Assembly: GCA_034440635.1 (NCBI GenBank)
Contig: JAOTON010002266.1
Location: 1,178,001 to 1,242,000, forward strand
DNA length: 64,000 nucleotides
Source of the DNA: Lepas anatifera
Lineage: Eukaryota > Arthropoda > Thecostraca > Lepadidae
Direction of reading: 5' to 3'
The notes beneath the pieces were generated by a model. It was given only the letters and a program-made list of their open reading frames with translations. It had not been told where the DNA came from and did no database searches. Positions 61,847 to 64,000 of the stretch are shown piece by piece (the first letter of the stretch is position 1; each line of letters begins with the position of its first letter). The position numbers and the translations under genes were made by a program.

Positions 61847-62115
61847 CATAAGCGGATCCAGGTATCCAGAGGGTAAGGGTAGGTGCCCCCCTTAACCCTC
61901 AGCGCCTCTTTAAATGGTCATGGTGCTCCTCTGAAGCGTCGATGGCGCCCCCTGAAATATAGCCCCCTTCCCTAATGCGAAAATCAGCGCCCACCGATAG
62001 GATTTGGCGCCCATCTAAAAGGTTTTGCCGGTCAAAAGTAGCGCCCCCCAGACAAGATAGCGCCCCCTCCCCAGAAAGTGTCCCCCCTGGATTGGCAATC
62101 CTAGATCCGCCTATG
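61847..62115. mobile_element. GGATCC-type MITE (best copy)
   Basis: CATAAGCGGATCCAGG at the left and CCTAGATCCGCCTATG at the right form terminal inverted repeats of about 16 bp. The interior consists of diverged units of GGCGCCCCCTGAAA, GCGCCCACC and GTGCCCCCC type, i.e. a short tandem series inside the element. Superfamily not determined. Confidence 0.6.
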
Positions 62116-62671
62116 TGCTCACTAACTACATGACAAAACTACATAAATTATCCGAATAGCATATGGGGTCCTTTGAAAACATTCAAAAGGGAAAAAATGG
62201 ACCACAATAATATTGACAATGAAATATTCAATCGTACCTACGCACTGCTCGTCCTGCATGTTTTCGGTACAAACAAATACCACAGTCACCAGCTGCGGCC
62301 GTTTCTGTTTGCCTTATAGGAGTGTACTAGACTAGTATTATTTCTAGCATATTCCTAGTACGTTATACTAAAACTGGTACTAAACTATGACTCTGATCAC
62401 TTCGGGTACAAAACTTTGAAGTACCCGTTATTCAACTGCCCTGCTATCAGGCGGTCGTCAAACCCCATCGAGGTGACACCTGTCGCATCCTGAGGGAAGC
62501 AACCTTTCAGGATGCGTTCTCACCATTTCATGGGGCGCCGTGGAGTATCCCCTTACCTTCTGGATCTACCTATGTGTGGGAAGCGCGTGGTGAATAGTGC
62601 TTTTGATTTGTGCTCTTGCATACAGTTAAGAAACGGCTAGTCGCGGAGTAGAAAACATGAGTAATGTAATG
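62116..62671. other. Unassigned stretch
   Basis: AT-rich. CTTCTGGATCTACCTATGTG at 62557-62576 is another GGATCC-type right end. No gene. Confidence 0.35.
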
Positions 62672-63543
62672 GTATCCCTTGCTCCAGTGGAGGGTACGAG
62701 CCACCTTCGCCCTGGTGGGAAGTTAGAAAACACCCCCAGTATCCCAAAAACTAAAAGAGCTATAAAAGCGCAAAACGGCAATCGAATGACCTTCAAAAAT
62801 GATATCAAAGATACCGCGGTCATGTTTCTCATCAGGTCAATATCAAGGTCAGCAAAAGCAAAACTAGGTCAAATTTACTAATATGAGGTGTACTAAGAAA
62901 CCTCGTTTATCTAAAAAAACTACGATAGCTAGAACATTTTACGAATACCTTACAAAATTTCTTGAGCTGCTTTTTCATTGCAGTGACATTCATTTTCGGG
63001 TCAGGTCAAAGCCTAGGAACTGCAGGTCACTGAACATTTGGAATATTTTTGGGAACGTCCATGGCATGAGGGCGTTTCCTTTTTCGCTAATAACTTCCAA
63101 ACTAAGCAGGATTCAGCCATAGTTGATGTACCATTGCACTTCTCTCGCCAATACAAATCGAATGATATATAATATTGCTATGCCAGGCTATGCATTTGCA
63201 ATGGGGAGGTGCTCTGTACATACATGCTCTGTACATACATGACCTTAGGTCACCAATATCGAAAATCCCTTAACATAGCTCCTGGCGGCTTTTTTATGTG
63301 GCATGAGTTTCAAATTGATCGATTTACCCTCTTTTTACTTATGCAGTCCGAAACATTTTTTGAGTTGAGGTGACTTCACCTGGCCTGATATGTCATTGAG
63401 CTAAAATTTTCAGGGAAGATGTAAAAATGAGAAAGGGACACCTAGACTTAGTTTGGCGGCGCTGCGCACCGCCGTTTTTCGGTCACTTTGGAAAAACCTG
63501 AGGGGGTCTAAAAAGAACCCCCTCCACTCGGGCGAAGGGTATG
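62672..63543. mobile_element. TTAA-family transposon, copy D (inverted relative to C)
   Basis: Matches copy C in reverse: GGGTACGAGCCACCTTCGCC at the left equals the complement of the right end of copy C, and GGCGGCGCTGCGCACCGCC with GGTCACTTTGGAAAAACC at the right equals its left end. The flanks read TATCCC...GGGTAT, so the TTAA target sites have decayed or differ. It is shorter than C (872 bp), implying internal deletion. Confidence 0.65.
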
Positions 63544-63910
63544 CTAGCGTATTTTAGTGGTTGTAAAAAAAACACCATTAACTAGTTGTCCACCTTCCAT
63601 AATGCTGGTTTTTATGAATGCGAAATCAGAAGATTGTATTCGTGGTCAAGCATCACCTGGGTAAGTCACTGATTGTGTTATTCCAGAGCTTCAGATTTTT
63701 TATTAAAAAAGCGTGCTATTTTATTTGTCAGTGGTGTTGCTTACGTATTCTTGGCACATGGTGACGTTAATATGGTCATTTCCCCTCATATTTGAACGAG
63801 GTCGGGTGCAGAAAATCCCCAAGGAGGGGGCAAATTCTGACCAGGGGGCAGACCTCCCTGGATGGGCCAGAATAGCTTTGAGTGCCGACTGTGCTATTTT
63901 TACATTTTCG

Positions 63911-64000
63911 TTAACCCGCGCCCCACCGCGGGTCCGGCGCCACCTTCGCCCCACCGAGGGCCATCGATGCCCCCCCTCTAACTACGAAAATATGGGGTTA
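63911..64000. mobile_element. TTAA-family transposon, copy E, continuing past the window
   Basis: Begins TTAACCCGCGCCCCACCG and proceeds through GGTCCGGCGCCACCTTCGCC and GGGCCATCGATG to CTCTAACTACGAAAATATGG. This is the complement of the right end of copy A (3451 back to about 3362), in inverted orientation. Confidence 0.75.

Overview
The window is animal nuclear DNA from a large, repeat-rich genome. It has a spliced neural-adhesion gene, many non-LTR retrotransposon relics of several families, a Penelope-like retroelement, TIR transposons and long minisatellites. There are no prokaryotic operons, ribosome-binding sites or CRISPR arrays. The mix suggests an invertebrate, plausibly an arthropod such as a crustacean, but I cannot fix the species.

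Only one host gene is well supported: the last two coding exons of a neuroligin-like gene on the + strand (52693-52811 and 57134-57963). They are joined by a phase-compatible 4.3-kb intron and followed by a polyadenylation signal at 58093. The exons encode the end of the esterase-like ectodomain, an S/T/P-rich stalk, one transmembrane helix and a cytoplasmic tail. Earlier exons were not found.

Layout: 1-2400, degenerate GGGCCC-rich arrays. 2414-3451, a TTAA-flanked transposon rich in AGGTCA. 3600-5382, a LINE relic (-). 5383-7050, a TA-flanked TIR element with a second mobile element inside it. 7053-7424, a LINE 3' end (+). 8051-8349, a 30-bp minisatellite. 8839-14994, a Penelope element (-) with inverted terminal arms, split by a foldback element (10570-13244). 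15186-17925, a LINE (-). 18825-22033, an almost intact LINE (+). 22252-22566, a long GT microsatellite. 23021-24880, a rearranged LINE. 27000-28268, two minisatellites. 31748-32773, another TTAA element. 34980-37808, a decayed hAT-like transposase gene (-). 38745-40411, a 51-bp satellite. 46775-47420, a LINE fragment (-). 47705-48845, an inverted relative of the first array. 51500-52340, a third array. 52693-58100, the neuroligin 3' end with a LINE and a SINE in its intron. 59594-64000, three more TTAA elements in both orientations.

The most unusual items are: (1) the dispersed TTAA-ended family packed with nuclear-receptor-type AGGTCA half-sites, several spaced exactly 10 bp apart; (2) the Penelope element, whose boundaries, hammerhead-like motifs and nested foldback insertion can be defined to the base; (3) the neuroligin terminal exons; and (4) a twin-priming-like inverted LINE. 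All coding calls rest on motif recognition by eye; no database search was run.
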